Shown here: piece by piece, positions 38,601 through 53,600 of the stretch | Numbering within the stretch: position 1 is the first letter of the stretch | How the letters are laid out: each line of letters starts with the position of its first letter | Assembly: GCA_964484265.1 (NCBI GenBank) | Contig: CAZAFH010000031.1 | Location: 1 to 64,000, forward strand | DNA: 64,000 nucleotides | Reading direction: 5' to 3' | Source: SIAQ01 sp964484265 | GTDB lineage: Bacteria; Planctomycetota; Planctomycetia; Gemmatales; Gemmataceae | Position numbers and translations under genes: made by a program | Notes under the pieces: model-generated | Database searches by the model: none | What the model saw: the letters and a program-made list of their open reading frames with translations, nothing else | Told to the model about the DNA's origin: nothing

Positions 38601-41600
38601 CGAGCGAGGTCGCCAGGCGAATCGTATTGTCGTTGACCTTGATGACGTAATAGATCTGCCCGTCGGTCAGGCCTATCGAGGCATTGCCGCTGCCTTTGTG
38701 GTAAACCACCGCCTGGCCCGTGGTCAGCTTGTGGTTCGACGCGAAGATGACCTGACTGTTCAAAATCGTTGTCGGCGACGGCGTGACGGCGTTCGACGCG
38801 CCCACGGCCATGTCGAGCCGGACCGCTCCAACAATGGAATCGCCCGTCGGCCGGTATTGGCTGCTAAAATCAATGATGAAGCCGCGATGCGAATCGAAGC
38901 GAGAAACCAGCGGATTCTTCGGATCCGGCGTCTGCACAATCGGCAACTGACTGATGTTCTGCCAGTTAGCCAACAACCCAACTCCCGAAGTGTCGGCCAA
39001 ATTCGAGACCGGAACGGCGGAGCCGTCTGGGCCAACCAGACGGAACTGCCATTGCGTCCCGTTCCATCGAGTCTCAACGTAATAGGTTCCCGACGCGAGC
39101 GGGGTATGGCCTTCGAGTCCGGAATCGGCGTCGGCGGGCGAGTACGTCACCTTGGTTACCGTCTGGCCCAAGTTGCCGCGATCAAGGATCGATACGCCGT
39201 TGAAATCAACGTACGTCGAGTCGTCGCCGCCGTTGCCATTGATTTGCAGCGTGTGGCCGTATTGCGTTCGCACCCCGTTCTCGACGTTGACGATGTCGTT
39301 GCCATCGCCGAGGTTGATCGCGACGTCGCTCTCGAGGGCGGCGCTGGTCAATTGCACGACGTTGCCCACCGGCGTGAACCGATCGAATTCCGCGGCAGCT
39401 GACGATGGCGACGTCAGCGGGACGAAAACCGGCGTCGTGTTCTGGGCGTTGGCAAGCGAGGATGCCAGCTTGATTACTGTGTCGCTGATCTTGATGACGT
39501 AGTAGATTTGGCCGTCAACCAAGCCGATGGACGGATTGCCGTCGCCCTGGTGATAGACGACCGCCTGGCCAGTGCTCAGGCCGTGATTCGCTCCGAACGT
39601 GATTTGGTTGCTCAGCACGCTGGTCGGCGAGGCAGTGAACGATGGGCTGCTGGCGTTGACGGTTCCCAGCGACACGGTGAGCAGCAGATTCTGACTCGCG
39701 AAGCGTTTCGCCTGATCTGCCGTTTCGCGGATGCTGATATTGACGGGCCGCTGTGGATCCTGCGCCAGTACGACGCTGGTGAATGGCCTGCTGAGTGGAT
39801 CTTCGCCGAAGATCGCGCGGAAGACATCCGCCGAGTCGAAAGCTGCGTCCAGATCGACGGGGAACAGATCGCGGAACAGAGTCTGGGTGAGCGCCAGGCT
39901 GGCGGACGTCGTGCTGGCGGTGTCGCGAATCGAAACCGAATCGTTGCCTCCCTGGCCGTTGATGATCACAGGGACGCCGCGCCGGCTTGGTTCCGGACCT
40001 GAGAAGATCGGCGCGACCACATCTTGCTGGAAGCCGTCCATCGTGAAAACACCGGTGGAGCCGACCTCCTTGCCGAGGGTGACGATGTCACTGCCCGAGC
40101 CGGTGTTGAACGTGAAGGTCGAACTGGTGCTGCCGTCGGTGCTTTGCTCGCGGTGGGTTTGCTGGATGTCGATCGTGTTGCCGCCCTGGCCGCCGCTGAG
40201 AGCGACGATTTCCTCGTGGATGAACTGAACGATCACCACGCCGCCGCGCTTAATGGTAGTCGTGTCGATTGTCGAGGAAGTGTTGGCGGAATTCCAGTCG
40301 TAGTCGTTGGTCACGGTGTAATTTTGCGCTGTCGTCGTGGCCTGATCGTTGATGAAGATCGAGTTGATGCCGCTCAACAGCGATCCGCCATCGATGAACA
40401 AACTGCCCAGCATGCCGTCAAGCGATCCCGTTTGTTCCAGGCCCTGGCGCGTGCCGAGGTAGATGGTGTCGAAACCGCCGCCGCCCTCGACGGTCACGGA
40501 TTGGCCCGTTGCCGTGGCTGGGACATAGAAAGTGTCGTCATTGGCGCCGAGTTTGATCGTGAGGGATGGCGTGCCCAGGAACGTCGCCGTTCCGGGCATC
40601 AGGCCGGAGATCTGATTGCCTTCGAGGGTTCCCGTCGTCCGCTGGTCGTTGCCTGAATCGTCAACGATGATGGTTTTCGCCGTCAACGTCACCGTGCCAT
40701 CGATGAAACCGGCGCGATTCGGTGTCTCCGTGTGCAGGCCGGTGAAAGAACTTCCGAGCGTGAGGGTGGTGTCCGTGCCGCCATCGACCGTGGTATTGCC
40801 GGCAAAGGTGCTGTCGATCCGCAAGGAATTCGTGCCGCCGGAGAGATGGATATTCACATTCTCCACGGTGCTGACGACCTGCTGATCGCCGTTGCCCTGG
40901 ATGAACCGCTGGCCGTAGTAGACCGCTGCAGGCAGGTCGGGCGTCAAACTCGCGATGCGGGGCAAGCCATCGGGATACGCATCTTCGAGCAGCAGGCGAT
41001 TGATGACGCTGTTGCCTTCTGGATATTGGGAAATCAACTGAATCGTTTCCGGACGCAGAGCGACGCCCGCAAAGCGCTCGGCCGTGTAGAGCGACGGTCC
41101 CGAAATCAGCGCGTTGAAATCCCGCGCAGCGAGGAATGCCATCGTGACCACAGGCAGAAGCTGGGCGGTCATGTGGCTATCGAGCTGGAGCGCCGCTCCG
41201 CCGGGTGTCTTTGACAGCTTGATTGTAGTGGCGTTCACGTTGATGACGTAATAGACCTGACCCGCGATCAGGTTGCCGATCGGCGTATTGCCGGCGCCGG
41301 TCTGGTAGATCACCTTCTGTCCATCGACCAAGTTGTGATTGCCGGTAAAGGTGATCTGGTCACCGCTCACGTGCAGCGACGAAGGATCGAACGTCGCGGC
41401 AGGCGTCAGCGTGTCGGCAGCCACGCTCCCGCCTGGAACCGTGCCCGAGAGCGTGACCGCACTTCCGCCTGGCGTCAGCGCGAGCTGGATCGCATTCGGA
41501 TTCCCGCCAACCAATTTGACATAGTAGATCTGGCCGTCGGTCAGCCCGATCGACGTGCTGCCGCTGCCTCGCTTGTAGACCACTGCCTGCCCGTCGGCGA

Positions 41601-44600
41601 AGCCAGGGTTGCTCGTGAAGACCAGCTTGCTATTGGCGATATCCAATGAGGATTGCGCGAACGAACGAATCGTCGTGAGCGAATCGCTGCTGGTCGTCGC
41701 GAATCCGATCGGCGTAAGCGAGAGGCCCGTGCCGGCGTTGGCGTTGGTGAGCGAAGACGCGAGCTTGATCGTCGTGTCGTTGATCTTGATTACGTAGTAA
41801 ACCTGGCCGTTCGTCAGGCCGCCAACGCTCGTCACCGTGCCCGTGCCGCTGTTGTTGACGACGTTGCTGGCATGGTAAACCACCGATTGGCCGGTGACCA
41901 AATTGTGGTTGCCCGTGAATACGATTTGATTGCTCTGAATCCCCGTATTGGCGTTGAAGAGAGCCGTGCCCTGCGTAACTACCGAATCCGGCGTGCCGGC
42001 GCTTGGAGACGTCAACGGCACGGGAACCGGGGTCGAGGCCGTGGCGTTGGCCAGCGACGACGCCAGCTTGATGGAAGTGTCGTCGATCTTGATGACATAG
42101 TAGACTTTCCCTTCCGTCAACCCGCCGATCGGGGCGTTGCCGCTCGCTACGTGGTATACGACCGCTTGCCCGGTGACCAGGCCATGATTGCTGTCGAAGG
42201 TGAGTTTGTCACCCGTGATCGTCGGGGAATCAGCGATGACGGCTGGATTGTCAGTATCGAGGTAAGCAAGCGTCACCTGGTTGCTCGCGTCGCCAATCGA
42301 CGAGCGCGGCACGGTTACGGGATTGCTGAGGTCGTTCAGGCTGGCGACAAGGTATACGTTTGCCGCGTCGGTGCTGCTCACGTAATAGACGGTGTCGTTC
42401 GTCAAGCCAGCGATCGGCGTGGAGCCGTTGACGCGATAAACGACTTGGTTGCCCTGCTGGTAACCGAATATCGCAGTCTTGGTCACGGGCGCCAGGCTGT
42501 TGGAGATGTAGGAGTCGATGCTGCGCGTCGGCGTCTGCAACTGGCTGGCGAGAGCCTGGAAATTGGCCAGCGTGAGTTCGGTCTGTTCCAGCGAGGACGC
42601 GACCAAGTTGATGGACGGAATCGTGTACCCGGCGCCGAACTGCTCGTTGTGGGTGGAGATGAGTTTGTTCTGGCCCGAGCCGAGACCCGTGACGGCGATC
42701 GCAGTCAACTGGTTGGGGTTCTCTTCGCCCAGCGCCGGCGGCGTGGCGACGCCATACACATTGAGCGTGTCGCTGGAACCGCCTTCGCCGAAGAATGCAA
42801 CAATGCCGTCGAGCGTGTTCAACGAACTGCCCGACGTGCCGACGTTGACGGTATCGTTTCCATCGCCGGCAAAGACAAAGGTCCTCGTGTTCGCATTGGC
42901 GCCGGTGACCTGAAGCTGATCGGCCTGGGCGCTTAATTTCACCAGCAGGCTCGTGCCGCCGTTCGTGGTCGTGGTGTAGTGGATTGTTCCGGTGTTGCCG
43001 AGGCCGGTCACTTGATCGGGCGCGATGATCCCGCTGGTCAACGCAGTCGTGCTGCCGGCGGCGCTGAGGTAGATGGCGTCCCTGGTCCCGCCGTTGCCCC
43101 CGTCGCCCGTGTTGATCGTGAGAGAAGCCGTGATCGTGGCGAGGGTCCCCGTCGACAGATGGGAATCGGAGAACGGGAAGGCGAGGTCTTCGCCGCGATC
43201 GTCATAAACGCCGTTCGTTACGAACATCGAGCGCGAGGCATTGCTGGAGACATAGTATCGGTTGGCCCCGTCGCCGCCGTCCACGACCATGGTCGCGGCA
43301 ACCACAGGGATGAAGAACCGGTCATCGCCGGCGTTTCCAGTCAGAGTGGTCGGCGCGTTGATTCCGGCGGGATTGGTCAGGTCAAAGTAGTCGAGATTGC
43401 TGCCGCCGATTATCGAGACCGCATTGGCCTGAATGGTTCCCGCGACGGTCAGGATCGAGCCGACGGGATCGGGATCTTTCGCAGCCCCGCTGAGCTGGCC
43501 GCCGCGAATCGTGACGGTCTTACCCGCAGTCGTGCCGGCCAGGATCGACGTACTTGCAGGCAGGTTGAAATTATCGCCGGCCGAGGCGGTTATGCTACCG
43601 CCCGTCGCCGAGATGATGCCGTGAGCGATATTCGAGCCCAGGAAGGTCTGTCCACCAGCTGCGAGCAGGTTGACATCTTCGCCGGCGAGCACCGAGTCAT
43701 TGACCGACAACGTGACGTCTCCGGTTGCCGTCAGGATCTCCAACACATTGACGGCGCCGCTCATCTCCGTGAGATGGACTCCCGAATTCGCCTCGGCGAC
43801 CAGGCGTCCCTCGGCGGGAGCGAACCGCTCGATCTCGAAACCGTTATCCGCATATTGGCCTGTCCCCGCGCCGAGGAACTCGATCGGATTGGAAGCATCG
43901 CCGATCTTGCTTCCAGTAGCCGTGGCGATCAGGTCGATATTTCGGCCCTGGATGTCCGCCTGTTCGTCAGTGCCCGCTTCCAGAATGGAACCCGACTGCG
44001 AGATCAGCACGACATCGGAAATTCGCGAGAGCACCTTGTCGATATTCAGCGCGCCCGCCGTTTCCGTCAGGTAAACGCCATTCTTGGCAAGGACGCTGAC
44101 CGCGCCGGCGGCCGCGATCGACGAATTGATCTCAAGGAAATCGGTCACCGAGCCAATCCCGCCGTCGCTCGCGCTGAGCGTGATGCTATTGCCGATGACC
44201 CACGGCGTGTTCCCGAAAGGCGACGCATCGCTAGCGACATCGACGATTGACCCGCCGGCGCCAAGCGCGGCAAGAGTCACGTCGCCCGCCTCGGACCAGA
44301 CCTTATCGACCTTGAAATCGCCGGTTCGTTCCAACAGCGTGATGTTGCCGCTGGTATGCGCGAACACCTGCCCGTCGGTGTCGGTATTCGAAATGAAGCC
44401 GACCTTGGCCGTTGCGGAGGGCAGGGCGGCGTTGATCGTGAGGTTTCCGCCGTTGATGATGTTGTCGAACTGATAGGTTCCGTCCACTGCGGTCGAGTTC
44501 GTGTAGTTCGGGAAGAAGCGCGGATCGAGCGCTGGCCCGGTCGAACTGCTGGTGATCTGCACGGGCGCGCCGCCGTTCTCGACGCGGAAGGCGTGGACCT

Positions 44601-47600
44601 GACCCGCATTGCCCGACGATTCGGTTTCGCTAACCGTCGGTTGCAAGAGGAGATCGACCTTGTCGGGAGTCTGGATCGTGCCGCCGAGGAAGATCGGATT
44701 CGTCACGCCGGTCGAACGCAGGCGTCCGCCGAGATTGAGGTAGACGCTCTTATCGCCCGACAATCCCGAATCCGTGCCGGCGGCGACGTTGAGATCGGTC
44801 TGACCGATGGACGAGATGAGGTTGACATTGAGCCGGTTGCTGGTGCTCAGCCCGACGGAGCCGCCCGACGACAAATCGAGCGTTCGCGTCCAGATTGTCG
44901 GATCCTGGGCGGGGCCGCCGGAATTCAGGATGCTGCCATGTTCGCTGATGATTGTCGTGGTCCCGATCGGATTGTAGATCGAGTAGCCGAGATTCGTCGA
45001 GCCGGGGACGACATTGCTGGATGCCGCGTTCAATTGAACGTTTGAACCCGCGCCGTCGCTGGTGATGAGAATATCGGTCGGTGGAATCGTGCTGCCGACG
45101 GAGAAGACGAATCCCGACACGATATCGGCATTGAGATTGATCGTCGGATGAGAGTCGAGATTCACGACCTGAATGCCGTTGATGATCAGGTTCTTGGTGG
45201 AGTGATTCGTGATTTCGACGGTCTTGAACGCCGCCGCCGCGCTGACCTTGCCGGAGCCGATGATGGATCCATTGGGCAACTGGCCATCCTTATTCGCCGT
45301 GAACGTGACGGCGCCAGTCTGGCTTGCATTGTTCGTGATTGCATCCACGGAGACAGTTGCGGTGGAAATGGTCTGCCCCTGGCCGAGACCGCCGACCGTG
45401 ACGCCGACTGCCGTGCTGATCGTGCCATCGGCCTCGACCACGAGTTTCGGCGATGGCGCCGACAGCACTGCGATGTCGCCGTTCCAGTCGATCAGCCGCT
45501 GGGCATTGAGGGCGCCCGTGTTATCGCCGTCGCTGCCACTGCCGTTCTGCCAGGCATGCTCCGTGGAGCTTCGCGTGACGGTGCCAATATTCTGCGTGGC
45601 ATTGACGGTGATAGTGCCGGCGGAAACAAGCGATCCAGCCGCGCTGGTGACGCGCGACATGCTTTGATAATCGACTTTCGCCTCGGCATTCGGAATACCG
45701 ATGACGGCATAAGCGGTGGCCGTGGCTGTCGAGTTGAGATTCACGTTCTCATGAGTCGAGCTGATGTCGACTGTGTCGCCAGTAATTGCCGAATTGGCGG
45801 CAAGACTGACCTCGGTCAAGTCATGGATTGTCATCAGCGCATTTGCCGTTGCGCCCGATCCCAGGCCGTCGGCTTCCTCGTCGGCGGTGTCGTTCAGGTT
45901 GAACCCGGTGACGCGGGCGCCGACCGTGACCGTGCCGCCCTTCAGCAAAGCGTTCGTCCCGATGTTCGTCGTCGTTGATGCTGGCGCGCTGACGGAGCCC
46001 AGGTCGAGCGTCGTCGTGTTGGTCGCGACGGCGATTCCGCCGCCGGCCACTACCGACGAGTAGGCCGTGGCCGTGGTGTCGCTTCGGGACTCGACGAGCA
46101 GATTTCCCCTGCTTTGAAGCGTCGCGGCATTGCCAATGGCCACCGACGAATCGTGGGATACCGCAGTTGTCACCGTCGCGCCAACCACCGCCACGAGTCC
46201 GCCGCTCACGCCAACGCCGCGTGCCGAGGCGTTGGTGGATGTCGTCGAGATGACGGAGATGTCTCTCTCGGCATTGATCACGGCAAAGGGATTGATCGCG
46301 AGAGCGCTGGTTGGCTTGAGCGTGACGGTCGATTCGGAGACGCCGACCGCCACGGCGCCGCCGCCGGTGCCCTCGGATTTGGCCGACGCGCTGCCGATGG
46401 CGTTGGACTGGATGCTGACATCGCGGACCGCCGTCAGTCTCGCGCCGCCCTGCACGGTCAGCGAAACCTGCGGCTTTGCCGTCACTGCAGTCGTGATCGT
46501 TGAAACCTGAACCGCACCGCCGCCTGTCCCGCTGGCGTCCGACGAGGCGACACCGTCCGCACCCGCAACGACCGGCGTCAACCCGTGAACCGCGCCAATA
46601 ATGATGTCCCGGCCAGCCGTCAGCCTGGCACTACCGAGCACGCCTGTTGTGACGACCGGCGTGAGATTGACCGTGGCATTCAACGCGGAGACTGAAACCG
46701 CGCCGCCGCCCGCACTATCATTCGTGGTGTCGGCGTCGGTCCTCGAATCAGCCTTGACAGTGATGTCGCCAGTGGTCTCGATAGTGCCGCCGATCTTGGC
46801 TTTCACGGTTGGCTTCGCGTCGGCGGTGACTGTGGATGCACTGACCGAAACGAGACCGCCGCCGGCAGCTTCAGCGCCGGCCCTGGCGATGTCCGTCGCG
46901 TTCGAAAGAACCAGGACGCTCGAAGCCGCGCGATCCGCAGTGTTGACGACATTGCCCAGGATCGACGCTTCCGTGATGCCCTGGGCCACGGCGGTGGGCG
47001 TGCTGCTGCTCGCGGAGAGCGCGAGACCGACGCCGATGCTCTTGGTCTTTGCTTCTACGGTGTTGGTCGAGTCGGCACGCACTATGACCGCCGACCCGTC
47101 GCCGCGGATATTCGCGCCGGCGCCGACCTGGGCCCGCGTCGTTCCCGAGCTGTACGATTCGACCTTTAACACGGAGATCGTGGCAGCGCCGCCCAGGCCG
47201 CCGTTGATTTCGGTGGTCGATTGCGAGTTCGTAGTTGCCTGGAGCGTGAAGGAGGTCGCGTTGCTGTTGGTGTCCTTGTTCAGTTTGAGATCCGCGCTCG
47301 CGCTGACTTCCGCGGCAGAGGTGCGCGAGAGTGTCGTCGTCGATTTGCCGCCGGCGCCGGAAATGCCGCCGACCGCGAGGATGTAGGTGATGGGGGTGGC
47401 CGAGGAGGTATCGCTCGCCAGTACGTTGAAGTTGGAAGCGATTACCGTGGTCGATCCGCCGACGGTGGCGAGCGTGGCGCCGCCGATCTTGGCATCGGAG
47501 AACATCGCTGCGACGGAAACAAGCCCGCCCGAGACGCCGGCGATGGTCGGTGTGGCGGTCGAGATCGAATTTGCCTTGACGATGACATCATTTCCCGGCG

Positions 47601-50600
47601 CCGTCAACGTCGCGTTGAGCACGTACGCTTGAGTGGTTCCGTCAATTGTCGTATTCGAGGCGCCGCCGGCGCCCGCGCCGCCGACACCGTAGGAAACAGC
47701 GCCGACGAGGCCGGTCGTCGTGATCGTCGGCTGCGAGTACGAGAGAACCGAAATGCCGCCATTTTTTGCCGTCCCGGCCGCGGAGGTCAGTGCCGCAGTG
47801 GTCGGCTGCGACAGGGTGATAGTCGTGCCGTTGATACTTAGTATCGCCGTGCCGTCGGGGATCCCGGCATAACCATAGAGCGTCATTCCGGGCGACAAAC
47901 CGGCGGCACTGGATACGGTCGCGGTGCGTGCGTCCTTGGCGGCCGTGATCGCCGGTGTCTGCGAACTATTGCCGTCGGCGATGACCGTCGAGTTGTCGAT
48001 GTAGGACGTCACATTCGTGTGAATCGCGTTGTCGGTCAGAACGAAGCCGACGGCCAGGCTGACCAGGCCGCCCGATAGCGAGATGGACGCGATCTCGGCG
48101 GAGATCGTCGAAGTATCGTTGGCCGACACGAGCACGCTGCCCGCCGAATGGATATTGGCGGAATCCTCGATATAGGCAGAGACATAACTGGCGATGGTGT
48201 TCTCTGCAGTCGTCAACGATGCCGATGCCGAGCCGCCGATGCCGATCGCGGCTGCCGCGCTGGCGGCTGCCGTCAACGCGGAGATACTGGCCACTTCGTT
48301 CGCCAGTACGACGACACTGCCCGCGGTGGTGGTCAGATTGTGAGCGTCCTTAATATAGGCCGCGACATGGTTGGTGATTGTATTCGTTGCCAATGCCACG
48401 CCCACGGAACCGGAGGCGGCGCCCAGACCGACCGAGACTGCGACGGATACCGCGCCGGCGTCAGCGTCGATTGTGGACGAATCAAGCGCATTCACGGACA
48501 CGCTGCCGGCGGTGATTCCAGGCGTGCCGTCGCCGTCGATGTAAGCGCTGACGTCCGTGCCGATGAGATTAATGGAATTCACGCCCGCGCCGGAAAGCGC
48601 GACACCGACAAGGCCGCCCGCGGCGGCAACCGCCCCGGCGAACACCTTGGCGTTGACGGTCTGATTGCTGATCGCATCGATGGTGAGACTGGTCGCCTGC
48701 GCGATGCTGGAATCCTTGACATAAGATTCCACGACCTGACCGCGGCGCACCGAATCGATGTCGTAGCCAATGAGGTTCTGGGCCAGGGCGGCGCCGATCG
48801 ACGCGCCGACTCCCGCATAGGTGCCGATGGCCAGCGAAAAGGCCGCACTGATCACAAAGGCGTTGATGACGGCTGTGTTGAAGGCGGCGAGGCCGACCTT
48901 GCCGGCGCTGCTGAGAGCGCTGTTCTGCACGTAAGTCCGGGTACTGGTCAGGATGACGTTGTACGCGTCGGCGCCTGCACCAGCGATACTGACACCCGCC
49001 ACGCCGCCGAAGCCTGCCGCCACCGACGCCGCCGCCGAGATCGCGTTGATCTTCGCGCTTTCGGTGGCCGAGATGGTTATGCCGTTAGCCGTCGAAATCG
49101 TGACACCGTTGTCGGCCGTATTCGTGTCGTCGCCATTCGCGTTGGCGATGTAGGCTTCGACATCGCTGGTGATCGTGTTGCGCGCCAGGGACACGCCGAC
49201 CGAAACGGAAACTCCCACGGTTCCGCCAAGTGAAGCCGCCAGGGAGACGGCGCCGGCGATCGCGTTGATCTTCGACGTGTCCATCGCACTGACGATCAGC
49301 TTGGAGGCCGAGATCCCGGTTGTTCCCGTGCTGCGGTCGCCATCGATATAAGCCTTGACATCGACGCCGATCTTATTTTCCGCCCAGACGCCCGAACCGC
49401 TGACAGCCACGCCGACTGTGCCGCCACCCGCAAGCGCCGCCGAACCGGCGACCACGAACGAGTTGATGGTCTGATTCGCTGTCGCGGTCAACGAAAGGTC
49501 ACGGCCCGCCTGCACGCTGGAGTTCTTGAGGTAGGCCTCGATCGAGGAGCGAGGCTCCGCGCCGTCGGGCGTCCAGCCGATGAAGTTGCGTGCGACGGCA
49601 ATGCCGATCGACGCCCCGACGCCGACCGTCCCGCCGCCGCCGATTGCAAGAGAGGCAGCCACCACGGCGGAAGAAATCGTGGAGGTGCTGGAGGCGCTTA
49701 TGGACACATCGCTCGAACTGCCGATGCTGCGGAGAATGCTGTCCTGCCCGTAGGCAGTGGTTTTGGTCAGGATCACGTTCTGAGCCACGGCGCCGGCGCC
49801 GCTGATCGCGATGCCTGCCGTCCCGCCGACGCCGACGGCAAGCGACGCCGCCGCCGAGACGGCGTTGACGTTGTTCTGCGAAACGCTGATCTTGCCGCCG
49901 ACGAATTCGAGCACGAACGCCTTGCCGTCCGGCGCTACGAGCGACCAGCTCTTGCCAGCTTCCAGTGTCGTGAGCTTGAGCTTGTCTACCAGAACCCAGT
50001 TCGACGTGACGGTATAGTCCTGCGAGCCAAGCGCGACCGCGTCGGCGTCAGCGCCGATGTAGCGATAGACCCGGCCGCGTAGGCCCCTGGCGTCGTTGTT
50101 TCCGTTGTAGTCGTTGGCCAGGCGGACCGTCGTTCCTTCACGCAGGTCTTGCGTTCCGTCGCCCGTCTGGTACTTCGCCGCCGTGGCGACAGTGTCTTGC
50201 ACGGCAAGCGTGTCGAGGCCTGCCGTGGTCAGGGCGGAATTCATCGCGGTGCGCAGGGCCGTGAGAATCGCCATGTCGCCAATGAGGTCCGTGGTCGCCT
50301 CGTTGGCGCCAGACGTGTCCGGATTGTCCTGATCGGCTTTGGCGGCGTCGTCCAGGTTGGCCACGGTGATTTGGCCGCCGAGATTCAGATCGAAGAGATG
50401 CCGTCCCTGCGAAAGCGCCGAGATATCGAGACTGCCGCTGTTGGCCCGGACTCCCTCGTCGGCGTTCTTGATGTAGGCCGACACATCGCCGGAAAGCTCG
50501 TTGAACGCGATCGACAGGCCGATCGACACGGACACGCCCGCCGTTCCGCCGACGGAACCCGCGAGGGAAGCCGCGCCGGCGATGGCGTTGATGCCCGAGG

Positions 50601-53600
50601 AATCGATGGCCGAGATGGTAACGCTGGAGGCGGCAATGCCATCGGTCGCTGTATCGGCGCCGTCGCCATCGATGTAGGCCTTGACCCAGGTGTTGATTTT
50701 GTTCTCGGCATAGACGCCCGCGCCGCTGACGGCCACTCCCGTCGTGCCGCCGCCGGAAAGCGCCGCGGAACCGGAGATGACGATCGCGTCGATGCTCGCG
50801 CTATCCTCGGCGCTAATATTGAGCGCGCCTGTCGCACTTACGCTGGACTGGGAGATATAGGCCTGCACCTGTGCCGGCGCTGCCTGGGCGTTGACGTGTT
50901 TCCAGATGCTGCCGTCGCTGTATTTCTGGATGCTCAGGTCGATGGTCTGGTTGCCATCGACATTTGGATCGCCGTCGGTGATCGTATTGCCGAGGTATTC
51001 GTAGATGTCGCCGTTCATCGGACCGCCGACGATGCGGATCTTGGTACCCTTGGTGAGCGTCGCCAGTGGAGCGTGGTTGGAATCGTAGTTGGCCGAGACC
51101 GAGGAGCCGTGGGGATCCCAGCCGATGAAGTTGCGTGCGACCGCGATACCGATCGACGCGCCGACTCCCGTCGTGCCGCCGCCGCCCAGCGCCACCGATG
51201 CGGCGATGACTTTGGCGTCGATGTCGTTGGTCATATGCGCGCCGATGGTGAGGACACCGGCGCTGGTGATCTTGCTCGTATCCACGAACGCATTCGCCTT
51301 GGTCAGAATCACGTTCGTCGATTCCGCGCCGGCGCCGCTGAGTGCGATGCCGTTGGTTCCGCCAAAGCCCGCCGCCACGGAAGCAGCGACAGAAATGGCG
51401 TTGATGGCGGCACTTTCCGTTGCCGTGATGACAATCCCGCCGGACGACGTCGTGAGATGAGTGTCGGCGCCGGTGATCGACGCCTGGACGTTGTTGGCGA
51501 TCTGGTTATCCGCGAGCGCCACGCCGATGGAGAGCGAGACGGCGTTGCTGCCCGCCACTGCCACCGCGAGCGACGCGGCGCCGGCGGTGGCGTCGATCGT
51601 CGAGGTATCACTGGCGGTCAATGTCACGCTGGCGGCATCGATCCCAGTCGTGCCGTCGCCGTTGATGCGGGCCTGCACGTCGGTGGCGATCTTGTTTCCG
51701 GTGTAAACACCCGAAGCGCCGAAGCCAAAACCATTCGATCCAGTGACTCCGACGGCGACCGAGGCCGCTACGACAACCGCGTCGATGTCTTGATTCGCCG
51801 TCGCCGTGGCCGAGAGCGCGCCGCCGGCCGTTATATTGGAATTATTGGCGTAGGCCTGAATCTGCGAGACTCTCGGATTGCCGCCTTCATTAACGACATT
51901 TCCGTGTTCATCGTAACCGATGAAATTCTGGGCCACCGCAATGCCGATAGCAGCGGCGCCGCCATTGGATCCGCCCGCGCCGATGCCGAGCGCGGCCGAG
52001 ACCACGTCAGAGTGGATTGTGGAATGGCTGTCGGAAGAAAGCGTCACATCGCCGCCGGCTTTCAGCGTGCTGCCAGTGACGACGGCATTGGCGCGGCTGA
52101 TGATGCTGTTGATCGAGGCCGCGCCGCCTCCGCTCAGCGCCAGTGCGTTTTCCGAAGACGCCGCAATGCCCACGCTTGCCGCGACAGTGACAGCCTGGAT
52201 GTTGGCATTTTCCGACGCGGTCACAATTATTTTGCTCAGCGAATTCGACTGATTTGCCGTCGCGGCCGAATTGTTGATCTCGGCAAGGACGTCGTTCTTC
52301 ACGCTGTTGAACGCTACAGAGATGCCGACGGCGAAAGCGCCAGCGTTCCCGCCCGTGGAAGCGCCGACGGCAATCGCGCCCGCAATGGCTTTAGCGGTAA
52401 TATTCGAACTGTCTGTCGCCGTCACGTTGATGGAGCCGCTGCCATTGGCCGTCACCGCGCTGTTGCTGCGGATACTCGCGAGAATGTCGATGTCGATGGT
52501 GTTGACCGAACCGACGCCGGCGCCGGCGAGCGCGCCTGCCAAGCCCGAACCGCCCGTACCGGACCCGGAACCCGAACCGGCGAGCGCGAGCGTGTCGATC
52601 TTGCGATCGGTGGAAGTCGCGCTGACGGTGACGGAACCAGCCGCGGTCACCGTCGAATTATCGATGAAGGCCTGAACGAACGCGCCGGGTCCCGTCCCGA
52701 TCTCGTTGATCGACACCGACACGCCGATCGCAACTGCCCCCGCGCTGCCGCTGCCAAGGCTCGCGCCCAGGGCGAGCGCGAAGCCGCCGGTGTCGGATCG
52801 GATATCCGAATCATCGATTGCGGAAACGATAATGCTGCCCGATGTCGCCGAGACGGATTTCGAGCCGCTGGCATCCTTGATGTAGGCCTTGACCGAGTTG
52901 TCGATCTTGTTGCGTGCGCCGGACCCCGCTCCCGCCAGCGCACCCGTCGAGCCGGAGCCTGACGTTCCCGAACCCGAAGCCGCCACGCTGTACGCCAGGG
53001 CGTTGATGCGGTAGTCTGTGCCAGGCTCGGTCTTTGCCTCGGCTTTGATATCAACGCTGCCCGCGGTCAGCTTGGAATTGTCCACATAGGCCCAGACGTT
53101 GTCCTCGATCGTGTTGAGCGCGACAGCCACGCCCACGGAAACAGACACAGCCGTGCTCGTGGTCGAAAAGGCTGCCGCCAACGCAACGGCGCCGGCATCG
53201 GCCGTGATCTGGGAACTGTCCGTCGCGTGAATCGTGGCGGCGCCTGTCGTGGCTTCCACGGTGCTGTTGTTGGAAACGATTGCCGAGACGGTCTGGTGAA
53301 TCGTGTTCGACGTACCAACGCCGGCGCCAGCGAGCGCGCCGTTGACACCGGTGCCGCCGGAGGTGCTGCCTGCCACCGCGGCTGATCCGCCCGCTGCCAG
53401 GGCATAGATACTCGACGTGGAGAGCGCAGTCAGGCTGAGATTGTTTTTCGCGGTTACGATCGAATTGTCGATGTAGACTTTGGTGAATTGTCCGCCGTCC
53501 GTGCCGATGTCGTTCAAAACGACCGACACTCCAGCGGCGACGGCACCGGTCGTGCCGGACCCGCCGCTCGTCAGGCCCACGGCAAACGCAATCGTTCCCG

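Noticed and set aside
50149..52962. A 937-codon open frame on the plus strand
   Set aside because: It lies wholly antisense to the beta-solenoid part of the giant gene and reads as Arg/Asp/His/Gly-rich low-complexity sequence, as expected from the complement of Ala/Ser/Val/Ile repeats. Many similar long antisense frames occur across 24-63 kb.
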